Positions 27,827-36,641 of a stretch of DNA of 64,000 nt are shown in pieces. Positions within the stretch are counted from its first letter, which is position 1; each line of letters opens with the position of its first letter. Position numbers and translations under genes: made by a program. Under the pieces are notes generated by a model. The model was not told the DNA's origin. It saw only the letters and a program-made list of their open reading frames with translations, and searched no databases. Source of the DNA: an uncultured Pelagibacteraceae bacterium (GTDB lineage Bacteria > Pseudomonadota > Alphaproteobacteria > Pelagibacterales > Pelagibacteraceae); contig CACLFK010000005.1 of assembly GCA_902606105.1 (NCBI GenBank), positions 1 to 64,000 of the forward strand, given 5' to 3'.

Positions 27827-28333
27827 ATGAATAATGTACGTTATAAAAAAAGGGCAAACAAAAGTTTGCCCTTTTTTTTTAGGACAGAATTTAAAGTTTT
27901 TTTTATAATTATTTTAGTTTCAACAATTTTACTAATATCAACTTTTTCATTTGATACTGTTCCACCAATTTTAAACAGAGGTATTCAACCAGCAACATTC
28001 CCAAAGGGATTACTTGTTTTAATTATAGCTTTAACTTCAATTATTTATTATTTATCTTTCAAAAAACCTTGGAAAAAAGAAAAAAATTTACCAAAGCCTT
28101 TTTTTTTCACAATTTTAAGTTTCTTTATTTTTATAATCATCTCAAAAACTTTAGATTTTTTTTTAGCAATTTCAGTATTGTCAGTTTTTGTATCTTATCA
28201 CTGGGGTGAAAGAAGAACTTTTTATTTATTACTAGTAAGTATAATTTTTCCACTAATTGTTTTTATTTTTTTTGAAATGATTTTAGGACTAAGATTTCCT
28301 CCCGGAATAATCACTAATCTTTATTACTATTAA
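27827..28333 (+). CDS. Tripartite tricarboxylate transporter small membrane subunit (TctB)
   Basis: The 168-residue protein has about four membrane segments, as TctB does, and lies between tctC- and tctA-like genes. The start is uncertain. The only in-frame ATG is at 27827, upstream of an intrinsic terminator at 27845-27880. The other option is a TTG at 27866 inside the hairpin. Either way the beginning of the coding region is overlapped by the terminator, so expression needs readthrough. It stops one base before the TctA start region. Confidence 0.8.
   Translation: MNNVRYKKRANKSLPFFFRTEFKVFFIIILVSTILLISTFSFDTVPPILNRGIQPATFPKGLLVLIIALTSIIYYLSFKKPWKKEKNLPKPFFFTILSFFIFIIISKTLDFFLAISVLSVFVSYHWGERRTFYLLLVSIIFPLIVFIFFEMILGLRFPPGIITNLYYY
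27845..27880 (+). terminator. Intrinsic terminator after tctC, overlapping the tctB start
   Basis: A 15-bp stem (A-rich arm with AGGGCAAAC at 27851-27859, complementary arm starting GTTTGCCC at 27864) with a four-A loop is followed by a T tract to 27880. The A-rich left arm means it may also work on the other strand. It sits inside the predicted tctB reading frame and would reduce transport-subunit expression relative to the binding protein. Confidence 0.9.
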
Positions 28334-28334
28334 C

Positions 28335-29816
28335 ATGGATAATTTAATTTTAATGATGGCCCCTTTGTTTAGTTCAAAGCTATTATTAGTTTTGTTATTT
28401 GGAACTTTGTTTGGATTAGTTTTAGGAGTTCTGCCCGGTTTAGGACCCACAACAGGTGGTGCATTAATATTACCTTTTACAATGACTTTGGATCCTCTGT
28501 CTGCAATTGTTTTATTAACCTCAATTTACTGTGCTGGAACATATGGAGGGGCGATTACTGCTGTATTAATTAATACACCAGGAACACCCGCAGCTGCAGC
28601 AACTTGCTTAGATGGATATCCATTAGCTCAAAAAGGTGAGGCAGGTAGAGCTTTAGGCATGGCAACAGTTTCAAGTACAGTTGGTGGGATATTTAGTGTA
28701 GTCGTATTAGTATTTTTTGCACCAATATTGGCAAATCTTGCATATGAATTTGGTCAACCTGAATATTTTGCTTTAGCAATTTTTGGTTTAACAATGTTAG
28801 CTTCAATAGGGGATGGTAGTCCAATAAAGAATTTAATAGCAGGAGCTTTTGGAATTTTAATTTCTACAGTTGGTAAAGACTTTATGACTTCAATAGATAG
28901 ATTTACTTATGGTATTAATGAACTTTCAGTAGGTATAGGATTTATACCAGTTGTTGTTGGGTTATTTGCGATAAGTGAAATGCTAACTCAATCTACATTA
29001 CTTAAACAAGTATTTAAGAGGGTAGCTTTAAAAGCTATAAAACTTCCAAGTAAAGAGGACTATAAAAAAACTTGGAAAACAATTCTTAGATCTAGTGGAA
29101 TAGGATCATTTATAGGAGTATTGCCAGCTGAGGGAGGAACAGTAGCATCTTTGATTGGTTATTCAGAGGCAAAAAGATTTTCAAAAAATCCTGAAGAATT
29201 TGGAAAAGGTTCTGTTGAAGGAATTGCAGGGGCAGAGGCAGCAAACAATGCTGCTACAGGTGGAGCTATGGTACCGACTTTAGCGCTTGGAATTCCTGGA
29301 AGTGCAACTACAGCAGTTATTTTAACAGGATTAATAATACATGGAGTTAGACCTGGACCAGATCTATTTAAAGAACAACCAGAATTTCTTTATGGAATTT
29401 TTGGTGCAATGTTAGTGGCAAATATATTGTTTTTCATTTTTGGTTTCTTTGGTGCAAAAATTTTTGCAAGAATTACTCTTGTACCTAATAAAATTTTATG
29501 GCCAATGATATTTGCAGTTTCAGTTTGTGGAACTTACTCACTAAGCCAATCAATAATTGATGTATGGATAATGTTATTTTTTGGTGTGTTAGGTTTTTTT
29601 ATGAGAAGGTATGGTTTTTCTGTAGTACCAGTAATTATAGGACTGATTTTAGGAGAACTTGTAGAGGGGACTTTGAGGCAATCAATTGTAATATTTGATG
29701 GAAACTGGCTTATGTTTTTAACAAGACCGATTGCTTTAACATTCTTTATTTTATCTTTAATTGCACTTGCTTTTCCATTAATAAGATCAAAAAAAAATAA
29801 AAAACCTTATGATTAA
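28335..29816 (+). CDS. Tripartite tricarboxylate transporter large permease (TctA)
   Basis: The 493-residue protein has about ten to twelve membrane segments and the TctA signatures GLVLGVLPGLGPTTGGA near the N-terminus, TYGGAITAVLINTPG, and EAANNAATGGAMVPTLALG in the middle. It forms the channel of a sodium- or proton-driven importer with TctB and TctC. It starts one base after the TctB stop and overlaps the next SDR gene by 8 bp, linking transport with metabolism. Confidence 0.93.
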   Translation: MDNLILMMAPLFSSKLLLVLLFGTLFGLVLGVLPGLGPTTGGALILPFTMTLDPLSAIVLLTSIYCAGTYGGAITAVLINTPGTPAAAATCLDGYPLAQKGEAGRALGMATVSSTVGGIFSVVVLVFFAPILANLAYEFGQPEYFALAIFGLTMLASIGDGSPIKNLIAGAFGILISTVGKDFMTSIDRFTYGINELSVGIGFIPVVVGLFAISEMLTQSTLLKQVFKRVALKAIKLPSKEDYKKTWKTILRSSGIGSFIGVLPAEGGTVASLIGYSEAKRFSKNPEEFGKGSVEGIAGAEAANNAATGGAMVPTLALGIPGSATTAVILTGLIIHGVRPGPDLFKEQPEFLYGIFGAMLVANILFFIFGFFGAKIFARITLVPNKILWPMIFAVSVCGTYSLSQSIIDVWIMLFFGVLGFFMRRYGFSVVPVIIGLILGELVEGTLRQSIVIFDGNWLMFLTRPIALTFFILSLIALAFPLIRSKKNKKPYD

Positions 29817-30558
29817 GTTTGATATAGAAAATAGAGTAGCTGTTGTAACGGGTGGGGCCCAAGGATTTGGCTTAGCAATAACAGAAAGATTTATAGAGTC
29901 AGGAGCTAAAGTTGTCATTTGGGATATTGATGAAAATGAAGCTAAAAAAGCTATGGAAAAAGTAAAATCTAAAAATTTATCTTATCAAATAGTAGATGTG
30001 AGTGATTTCAATAAGATTAATGAAAAATTAAATGAAATCGAAAGCATGCATGGAAAAATAGATATTTTTATAAATAATGCTGGTGTAGCAGGTATGAATA
30101 CTACAGTTGCACAATATCCAATAGAAGAGTGGAATAAAGTAATTAATTTAAATCTAAATGCAGTTTTTTATTGTTGTAAAGCTGTTGTTCCTTTTATGGA
30201 AAAAAATAATTATGGGAGAATAGTAAACATAGCATCCATAGCTGGAAAAGAAGGTAATCCTAATGCAAGTGCATATAGCACTTCAAAAGCTGGAGTAATT
30301 GGGCTAACTAAATCATTAGGAAAAGAGCTTGCTCAAAAAAATATAGCAGTAAACTGCGTTACTCCTGCTGCCGCAAAAACAAGAATTTTTGATCAAATGA
30401 CTGAAGAACATATAAATTATATGCTTTCAAAAATTCCAAGAAATAAGTTTGCAAAAGTTGAGGAATTAGCGTCCTTAGTTACATGGTTATCTAGCGAAGA
30501 AAATTCATTTTCAACAGCTGCTGTTTTTGATTTAAGCGGTGGTAGAGCTACATATTAA
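29809..30558 (+). CDS. Short-chain dehydrogenase/reductase (FabG-like, sugar-acid type likely)
   Basis: The 249-residue SDR has the cofactor motif TGGAQGFG, the NNAG motif, catalytic Ser in NIASIAGK and the YxxxK motif in YSTSKAG. FabG-like members in sugar-acid operons oxidise 2-keto-3-deoxy acids or other hydroxy-acids; true 3-oxoacyl-ACP reductase is less likely here. It is translationally coupled to tctA by an 8-bp overlap and is followed 2 bp later by a ROK kinase, so all belong to one operon. Confidence 0.88.
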   Translation: MIKFDIENRVAVVTGGAQGFGLAITERFIESGAKVVIWDIDENEAKKAMEKVKSKNLSYQIVDVSDFNKINEKLNEIESMHGKIDIFINNAGVAGMNTTVAQYPIEEWNKVINLNLNAVFYCCKAVVPFMEKNNYGRIVNIASIAGKEGNPNASAYSTSKAGVIGLTKSLGKELAQKNIAVNCVTPAAAKTRIFDQMTEEHINYMLSKIPRNKFAKVEELASLVTWLSSEENSFSTAAVFDLSGGRATY

Positions 30559-30560
30559 TT

Positions 30561-31463
30561 ATGCAAATAGGTATAGATGTTGGTGCTACAAAAATAGAAA
30601 CTGTGGTCTTGGAACAAAATGGTCAAGAGAAACACAGATCCCGGACCGCATGTCCCAAAGATTATTTATCAATAATTAATGCTATTAAAGATATCAGTCA
30701 AAAATTAGAAAAAGAATTTAAAATAGAATTACCTATAGGAGTATGTCACCCAGGAATTCATTCTCCTCAAACAGGTTTAGTAAAAAATGCACCAAATTGT
30801 TATTGGCTTGAAAAAAAACCTTTTCAAAATGATCTACGTAAAGCACTCGGTAAAGAGGTTTTTTGTGAAAATGATGCAAATTGTTTTGCATTATCTGAAG
30901 CAATTGATGGTTCAGGAAAAAATTACAAAATAGTTTATGGTATTATTTTAGGTTCAGGAGCTGGAGGTGGACTTGTAATTAACAAACAAATTATAAGTGG
31001 TCCAAATGGAGTAGCGGGTGAGTGGGGACATAATCAAATTCCATACTTTGCAGCAAAAAAAGAAAATTTTGACTCAAACAATGCAAGAGAGGCTGAAATT
31101 GAAAGTTTTATTTCTGGTCTGGGTTTAGCTAAAAGATTTAACAAACTACATGGAAAAAATTTAAAAACAAATGAGATTTTTGAATTAAATCGTAAACATG
31201 ATTTAGACGCAGAAAAATTTATAGATAATTTTAAAGTAAATCTAGCCATGTCTCTTTCAAGTATTATAAATATTTTAGATCCTGATGCTTTTATATTTGG
31301 CGGTGGAGTTTCAAATGAAATTGATTTTTTAAGTGAAGTTGAGTCTATGGTTAAGAAATTTGTTATAGGAAAAGAATATCAAGGGGTTTTTTTAAAACCA
31401 AAGTTTGGTGATGCAAGTGGTGTTAGAGGTGCAGCTCGTCTTGGTAGAATTTTAGAAAATTGA
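30561..31463 (+). CDS. ROK-family sugar kinase, without the usual zinc-binding cysteines
   Basis: The 300-residue protein starts with the phosphate-binding GIDVGATKIE, has GVCHPGIHS, the catalytic Asp in ENDANCFA, and LGSGAGGGLV. The family's zinc motif of cysteines after GEWGHNQ is missing: the region reads FAAKKENFDSNNARE with no Cys. Some ROK kinases lack zinc. It resembles fructokinase or N-acetylhexosamine kinases, but substrate is unknown. It is the last gene of the tct-SDR operon. Confidence 0.87.
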   Translation: MQIGIDVGATKIETVVLEQNGQEKHRSRTACPKDYLSIINAIKDISQKLEKEFKIELPIGVCHPGIHSPQTGLVKNAPNCYWLEKKPFQNDLRKALGKEVFCENDANCFALSEAIDGSGKNYKIVYGIILGSGAGGGLVINKQIISGPNGVAGEWGHNQIPYFAAKKENFDSNNAREAEIESFISGLGLAKRFNKLHGKNLKTNEIFELNRKHDLDAEKFIDNFKVNLAMSLSSIINILDPDAFIFGGGVSNEIDFLSEVESMVKKFVIGKEYQGVFLKPKFGDASGVRGAARLGRILEN

Positions 31464-31516
31464 TTTTTCAATCTCAAATTGAATTATAAAATAAGCATTA
31501 CACTTTTTATTTAAAT

Positions 31517-31596
31517 AGTTGATAAAAAAACTAAAAAAAAAATATCAACTTTAGATTGTAAAAGATCTTTTTAATTTACTTTATGCCCACAATCTA
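31517..31596 (+). promoter_or_regulatory. Two 8-bp inverted repeats upstream of the second ABC importer
   Basis: The 189-bp gap before the binding-protein gene holds AGTTGATA (31517-31524) paired with TATCAACT (31543-31550), and TAGATTGT (31552-31559) paired with ACAATCTA (31589-31596). They could be operators or consecutive stem-loops of a transcribed leader. No known riboswitch class is recognised. The rest of the gap is AT-rich without a clear gene. Confidence 0.35.
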
Positions 31597-31652
31597 CCTA
31601 TAGTCTCATTTTATATAAAAAAACTACAAATAACTAAAAGGGAAGATAAGAT

Positions 31653-32909
31653 ATGAGAAAATTATTAATCGCTTTGATTGCATTTGCATTTACATCTACT
31701 TCATCTTATGCGGGACCAAAAATTGAGGTTTTGCACTGGTGGACATCAGGTGGTGAGGCAGCTGCTTTAAAAGTTTTAAAAGATGATTTTGCCGCTAATG
31801 GTGGTGAGTGGTTAGACATGCCTGTAACAGGTGGTGGTGGTGACGCTGCTAACGTTGCTTTAAAGGCAAGAATTGTTGCCGGTGATCCTCCATCTGCTTC
31901 ACAAATTAAAGGTCCTACAATTCAAGAGTATGACCAAGAAGGTGTCGTAGCTCCATATAACATAGACTCTATTGCTCAATCTGAAGATTGGGATAATTTA
32001 TTAGATCCTATGATTGCAGCTATTCACAAATGTGAAAATAATAGCGGACCTTATTGTGCTGCTCCAGTAAATATTCACAGAATTGACTGGATGTGGGCTA
32101 ATAAAGCTGTATTTGATGCAAATGGTATTTCTGTTCCAACTACATGGGATGAACTAAATGCTGCTGCAGAAAAATTGAAAGGTGCTGGTATTATTCCTTT
32201 TGCTCATGGTGGACAAGCTTGGCAAGATGCCACAGTTTTTGAAGCAGTTGCTATGGGTTTAGGTGGTAACAACTATTACAAAAATTGTTATGTAGATCTA
32301 AAAGAAAGCTGTTTAAGAAGCGAAACTACGGTTAAAGTTTTTGATCAAATGAGAAAACTACAAAGTTATACTGACGAAGGTAGTCCAGGAAGAGACTGGA
32401 ACGTAGCTACCGGTATGGTAATTGAAGGTAAAGCTGGTTTTCAAATTATGGGTGACTGGGCTAAAGGAGAGTTTACAGCTGCTGGTAAAGTTCCAGGTGT
32501 AGACTATTATTGTGCTGCAACCCCATCAAACAACGGTTATTTATATAACGTAGATAGCTTTATTTTTTATAAATCTAGCGATCCAGATAAACAAGCTGGC
32601 CAAAAATTATTGGCTAAACTGATGATGGGTAAAAACTTTCAAAAAGTTTTCAACTTATACAAAGGTTCAATACCAGCTCGTCTAGACGTATCAATGGATG
32701 AGTTTGATAAGTGTGCAAAAACATCTAATGCAGATATTAAAACTGCAGGTGCAAAAGGTGGACTTGTTCCAAGTTTTGCTCATGGTATGGCTCAAGGAAA
32801 TACGATGAAAGCTGCACTGCAAGATATAATTACAGAACACTTTAATTCTGATATGTCTTCAGTAGATGCTGCAAACGCATTAGCTGACTCAGTTTTAGCT
32901 AATATGTAG
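31653..32909 (+). CDS. Sugar ABC importer, family 1 extracellular solute-binding protein
   Basis: The 418-residue precursor has a signal peptide ending ...TSSYAGP and a mature family 1 binding-protein fold (VLHWWTSGGEAAALK, then GFQIMGDWAKGEF). It resembles the binding proteins of glucose/mannose or disaccharide importers more than UgpB; the ligand is not identified. An AAGGGAAGA ribosome region precedes the ATG. A terminator follows 12 bp after the stop, ahead of two permeases and an ATPase. Confidence 0.9.
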   Translation: MRKLLIALIAFAFTSTSSYAGPKIEVLHWWTSGGEAAALKVLKDDFAANGGEWLDMPVTGGGGDAANVALKARIVAGDPPSASQIKGPTIQEYDQEGVVAPYNIDSIAQSEDWDNLLDPMIAAIHKCENNSGPYCAAPVNIHRIDWMWANKAVFDANGISVPTTWDELNAAAEKLKGAGIIPFAHGGQAWQDATVFEAVAMGLGGNNYYKNCYVDLKESCLRSETTVKVFDQMRKLQSYTDEGSPGRDWNVATGMVIEGKAGFQIMGDWAKGEFTAAGKVPGVDYYCAATPSNNGYLYNVDSFIFYKSSDPDKQAGQKLLAKLMMGKNFQKVFNLYKGSIPARLDVSMDEFDKCAKTSNADIKTAGAKGGLVPSFAHGMAQGNTMKAALQDIITEHFNSDMSSVDAANALADSVLANM

Positions 32910-32921
32910 TTCACAAAAATT

Positions 32922-32954
32922 AAAAGGCCACTTTTATCAAAGTGGCCTTTTTTT
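32922..32954 (+). terminator. Intrinsic terminator after the sugar-binding protein gene
   Basis: A 13-bp stem (AAAAGGCCACTTT at 32922-32934 and its complement at 32939-32951) with a TATC loop ends in a run of T to 32954. It separates the binding-protein gene from the permease gene that starts 22 bp later. Confidence 0.93.
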
Positions 32955-32975
32955 CAATCAAAAAAAATATTTACA

Positions 32976-33851
32976 ATGTTCAAGTGGTTAGAGAAAAATT
33001 TGCCAAAAATTGTAATGGCTCCAGCAGTTGGGTTAATAGGTTGGTTTGTTTACGGTTTTGTACTTTGGACTTTATATATATCTTTTACAAATTCAAAAAT
33101 ATTACCTAAATATGAATTATGGGGATTTGGACAATATGAAAAGTTATGGGTATCAAGAAAGTGGCTCATATCAGTTGATAATTTACTGGTATTCACTGCA
33201 TTATTTTTAATATTTTGTATCGTTATAGGAATAATTTTAGCTATTTTTCTAGATCAAAAAATTAGAGCTGAGGGAGTTTTAAGAACAATATATTTATACC
33301 CGATGGCACTCTCTTTTATTGTTACTGGAACAGCTTGGAAATGGATTTTAAATCCAACCCTAGGAATTCAAAAAATGTTTATAGATTGGGGTTTTGAGAA
33401 TTTTACATTCGATTGGCTGGTTAATCGAGAAATGGCCATTTACACCATTGTTATAGCCGGTGTTTGGCAATCTGCTGGTTTTGTAATGGCTTTATTTTTA
33501 GCAGGATTGAGATCTGTTGAGGATGAGATCGTTAAAGCGGCTAAGATCGATGGTGCTGGTTTATTCATTGTTTATTGGAAAATTTTATTGCCAATGATGA
33601 GGCCAGTATTTTTCACCAGTTTTGTAATTTTGGTTCATATCTCGATTAAAAGTTATGATTTAATTGTAGCTCTTACACAAGGAGGACCAGGTATTTCTAC
33701 TACCATGCCAGCTTTATTTATGACACAAGCAGCATTTCATAAAAGTCAAGTAGGTTTGTCTGCAGCGAGCGCAATGATGATGTTTATGGCTGTAGCTGCA
33801 GTAATAATTCCATATTTATATTCTGAACTGAGGAGAGAAAATGCAAGATAA
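32976..33851 (+). CDS. Sugar ABC importer, permease 1 (MalF/UgpA type)
   Basis: The 291-residue protein has six membrane segments and the EAA loop motif EIVKAAKIDGAGLFIVYWKI near residues 182-200 that contacts the ATPase. With permease 2 it forms the channel. Its start lies just after the terminator of the binding-protein gene. Its end overlaps permease 2 by 11 bp. Confidence 0.93.
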   Translation: MFKWLEKNLPKIVMAPAVGLIGWFVYGFVLWTLYISFTNSKILPKYELWGFGQYEKLWVSRKWLISVDNLLVFTALFLIFCIVIGIILAIFLDQKIRAEGVLRTIYLYPMALSFIVTGTAWKWILNPTLGIQKMFIDWGFENFTFDWLVNREMAIYTIVIAGVWQSAGFVMALFLAGLRSVEDEIVKAAKIDGAGLFIVYWKILLPMMRPVFFTSFVILVHISIKSYDLIVALTQGGPGISTTMPALFMTQAAFHKSQVGLSAASAMMMFMAVAAVIIPYLYSELRRENAR

Positions 33852-34746
33852 TTTACAATCTTCTTCTTATAAAGAACTAGAGCAAAAGTCTAAATATACA
33901 AATATGTTTTTACGATGGTTTTTATATTTTGTTTTAATTCTTTTTGCTTCTTATTTTATTTTTCCTCTTTATGTAATGGTTGTAACTTCACTAAAAACAA
34001 TGGAAGAAATTCGACAAGGTACACTTTTAACTTGGCCAAGCTCGTTAAATTTTGACTCATGGTTAGTAGCTTGGGGTGGAAGAGGTTACGGAGCAGGAGA
34101 CACTTTTTTAAGACCTTATTTTTGGAATTCAATTAAGATGGTTGTGCCAGCAGTTTTTTTTTCAACATTTATAGGAGCAATGACTGGTTATGTTTTAACA
34201 AAATGGAGATTTAAAGGAGATCAGTGGGTTTTTCTCTTTTTATTATTTGGATGTTTTATCCCTTTCCAAGCAATATTACTCCCTATGGCTAGAACACTTG
34301 GAACTTTAGGAATATCAAATTCAGTTGTAGGTCTTGTATTGGTTCATACAGTTTATGGAATTCCGTTTACTACTTTATTTTTTAGAAATTATTATATTTC
34401 AGTACCAACTGAATTAGTGAAAGCAGCTCGAATAGATGGGGCAGGTTTTTTTAAAATATTTTTTAAAATTTTACTTCCTATTTCGGCGCCAATTATAGTT
34501 GTAACTGTTATCTGGCAGTTTACTCAAATTTGGAATGACTTTCTGTTTGGATCAACTTTTTCATTTGGTGAGGCTGCCCCAATTCAAGTTGCTTTAAATA
34601 ACATGGTTTTATCAAGCACAAGTGTTAAAGAGTATAACGTCGATATGGCCTCAGCTATAATAGCAGGTATTCCTACACTTATTGTATACGTTTTAGCAGG
34701 AAAATATTTTATTAGAGGATTAACTTCAGGAGCTGTGAAAGGATAA
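33841..34746 (+). CDS. Sugar ABC importer, permease 2 (MalG/UgpE type)
   Basis: The 301-residue protein has six membrane segments and the EAA motif ELVKAARIDGAGFFKIFFKI near residue 195. The family features VVTSLKTMEEI in the first periplasmic region and a C-terminal RGLTSGAVKG are also clear. The overlap with permease 1 and the 2-bp gap to the ATPase gene indicate one operon. Confidence 0.93.
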   Translation: MQDNLQSSSYKELEQKSKYTNMFLRWFLYFVLILFASYFIFPLYVMVVTSLKTMEEIRQGTLLTWPSSLNFDSWLVAWGGRGYGAGDTFLRPYFWNSIKMVVPAVFFSTFIGAMTGYVLTKWRFKGDQWVFLFLLFGCFIPFQAILLPMARTLGTLGISNSVVGLVLVHTVYGIPFTTLFFRNYYISVPTELVKAARIDGAGFFKIFFKILLPISAPIIVVTVIWQFTQIWNDFLFGSTFSFGEAAPIQVALNNMVLSSTSVKEYNVDMASAIIAGIPTLIVYVLAGKYFIRGLTSGAVKG

Positions 34747-34748
34747 AA

Positions 34749-35843
34749 ATGAAAACTTTAAAAATTGAAGAACTATCAAAAAACTTTGGAACGACTGAGG
34801 TATTAAGAAAAATTAATTTAGAAATTGATGAAGGAAATTTTTTAGTTCTATTAGGGCCGTCTGGATGTGGTAAGTCAACACTTTTAAATATTATTGCAGG
34901 TCTTGAAACAATCAATGAGGGGAATGTTTTTATAGACGATTATAATGTCAGTAAAGTAGAGCCAAAAGACAGAAATATTGCAATGGTTTTTCAATCCTAT
35001 GCACTTTATCCTTCAATGAATGTTAAAGAAAATATGATTTTTGGCCTTAAACAAGCCAAAACTTCAAAAGAGAAGATTGCCGAACAATTAGAAAAAGTTT
35101 CAACGTTTTTACAAGTGGATAAATTATTAGAGAGAAAACCTTCTCAATTATCTGGAGGTCAAAGGCAGAGAGTTGCTATTGGTAGAGCCTTAGTAAGAGA
35201 GCCAAGAATTTTTTTATTTGACGAACCACTATCCAATTTAGATGCAAAATTAAGAGTTGAGATGAGAAGAGAAATCAAAAAACTTCATCAACAACTAAAA
35301 ACTACAGTAGTTTATGTTACTCATGACCAGACTGAAGCTATGAGTTTGGGGACTAAAATTGCCATAATGAACCATGGAGTTATTCAGCAAAATGATACTC
35401 CAGAAAATATTTATAACAAACCTAGTAATACTTTTGTTGCAGATTTTGTCGGTTCTCCTTCGATGAATTTAATTAAAGGTAAATTAATCCAAAATTCAAA
35501 TAATATTTCTTTCATTGCTGAAGGCTCTAATTTAGAGGTTCCGATCAATAATTATGATTTTAATGAGAAGTCAGATTTAAATAATAAAGAAATATATTTT
35601 GGTATTAGGCCAGAGCATATTTATTTCAAAAAATTAAATGAGGATGACTTTGATATTAATCTACGAGCTGATTTAAGTGAGTACATTGGGCATGAACAAA
35701 TAGTCACATTAGACTATTCAAACCAAGAAATTTTGGCAAAGTTTCCATCTACTATTAAAATTGAGCTTGAAAAAGAAGTAAAATTATATTTTGATCTAAA
35801 ACATACGTCATTATTTGATTTAAAAACAAAGGAAAGACTTTAA
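34749..35843 (+). CDS. Sugar ABC importer, ATPase (UgpC/MsmK/MalK type)
   Basis: The 364-residue ATPase has Walker A GPSGCGKST near 37-45, Q-loop VFQSYALYPSMNV, signature LSGGQRQR, Walker B IFLFDEP and the H-loop YVTHDQTEAM. A C-terminal MOP-like domain of about 120 residues (from around 240) fits the MalK type. It powers the adjacent permeases. The next gene, an aldose dehydrogenase-like SDR, follows after 2 bp. Confidence 0.94.
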   Translation: MKTLKIEELSKNFGTTEVLRKINLEIDEGNFLVLLGPSGCGKSTLLNIIAGLETINEGNVFIDDYNVSKVEPKDRNIAMVFQSYALYPSMNVKENMIFGLKQAKTSKEKIAEQLEKVSTFLQVDKLLERKPSQLSGGQRQRVAIGRALVREPRIFLFDEPLSNLDAKLRVEMRREIKKLHQQLKTTVVYVTHDQTEAMSLGTKIAIMNHGVIQQNDTPENIYNKPSNTFVADFVGSPSMNLIKGKLIQNSNNISFIAEGSNLEVPINNYDFNEKSDLNNKEIYFGIRPEHIYFKKLNEDDFDINLRADLSEYIGHEQIVTLDYSNQEILAKFPSTIKIELEKEVKLYFDLKHTSLFDLKTKERL

Positions 35844-35845
35844 TT

Positions 35846-36607
35846 ATGAAAGTAACATATTCAGATTTAAAAAATAAAAGAGTTTTTATTTCAGGAGGTG
35901 GTTCTGGAATTGGAGCTACTATTGTCGAATATTTTTGCGAGCAAAAAAGCGAAGTTTACTTCATAGACATTGACCTTAAGTCATCCAATAAATTAATTAA
36001 AAATATACAAAAAAAGGGTTTCAGAGTTCCCAAATTCATTGAATGTAATATTTTAGATGTAAAAAAATTACAAAATATTGTTAAAGAAATCATTTTAGAA
36101 AAAGGGCCAATTCATTGCCTAGTTAATAGTGCTGCAAATGATGACAGGCATACTACTGAACAGGTTGATGAAAAGTATTGGGAAAATAGAATGGGAATAA
36201 ACTTAAAGCATTATTTTTTTGCTGCACAGGCGGTTGTAAAAGGTATGAAAAAAATAAAATCAGGTTCAATTGTAAATCTAAGCTCAGTATCATGGATGTT
36301 AGGTGAAGGGGATAAAGTTGTTTATGAAACAGCAAAATCAGCTGTAGTTGGTTTAACGCGATCTTTTGCACAAGAATTTGGAAAATATAATATTAGAACT
36401 AATTCTGTCATACCAGGTTCAATTGCTACAGAAAGACAGATAAAGCATTGGCTTACCCCTAAATACAAAAAACTTATATTAGATAGCCAAGCTATTAAAA
36501 GACAACTTAAACCAGATGATGTAGCTAGATTAGTTTTATTTTTATCTTCTGATCAATCATCAGGTTGTACGAAACAAAGTTTTGTTGTAGATGGTGGTAT
36601 TACTTAA
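35846..36607 (+). CDS. SDR aldose 1-dehydrogenase-like (similar to Caulobacter XylB type)
   Basis: The 253-residue SDR has SGGGSGIGA for cofactor binding, the catalytic Ser in NLSSVSWML and the YxxxK motif YETAKSAV. AANDDRH after the cofactor domain and the SWMLGEG region are characteristic of D-xylose/sugar 1-dehydrogenases. These oxidise an aldose to its lactone, the first step of non-phosphorylative sugar breakdown. Coupling to the ABC importer suggests it acts on the imported sugar. The precise sugar is unknown. Confidence 0.82.
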   Translation: MKVTYSDLKNKRVFISGGGSGIGATIVEYFCEQKSEVYFIDIDLKSSNKLIKNIQKKGFRVPKFIECNILDVKKLQNIVKEIILEKGPIHCLVNSAANDDRHTTEQVDEKYWENRMGINLKHYFFAAQAVVKGMKKIKSGSIVNLSSVSWMLGEGDKVVYETAKSAVVGLTRSFAQEFGKYNIRTNSVIPGSIATERQIKHWLTPKYKKLILDSQAIKRQLKPDDVARLVLFLSSDQSSGCTKQSFVVDGGIT

Positions 36608-36641
36608 GTTTAAGTAATCTCTAATAGTAATAAGTCAAAAT

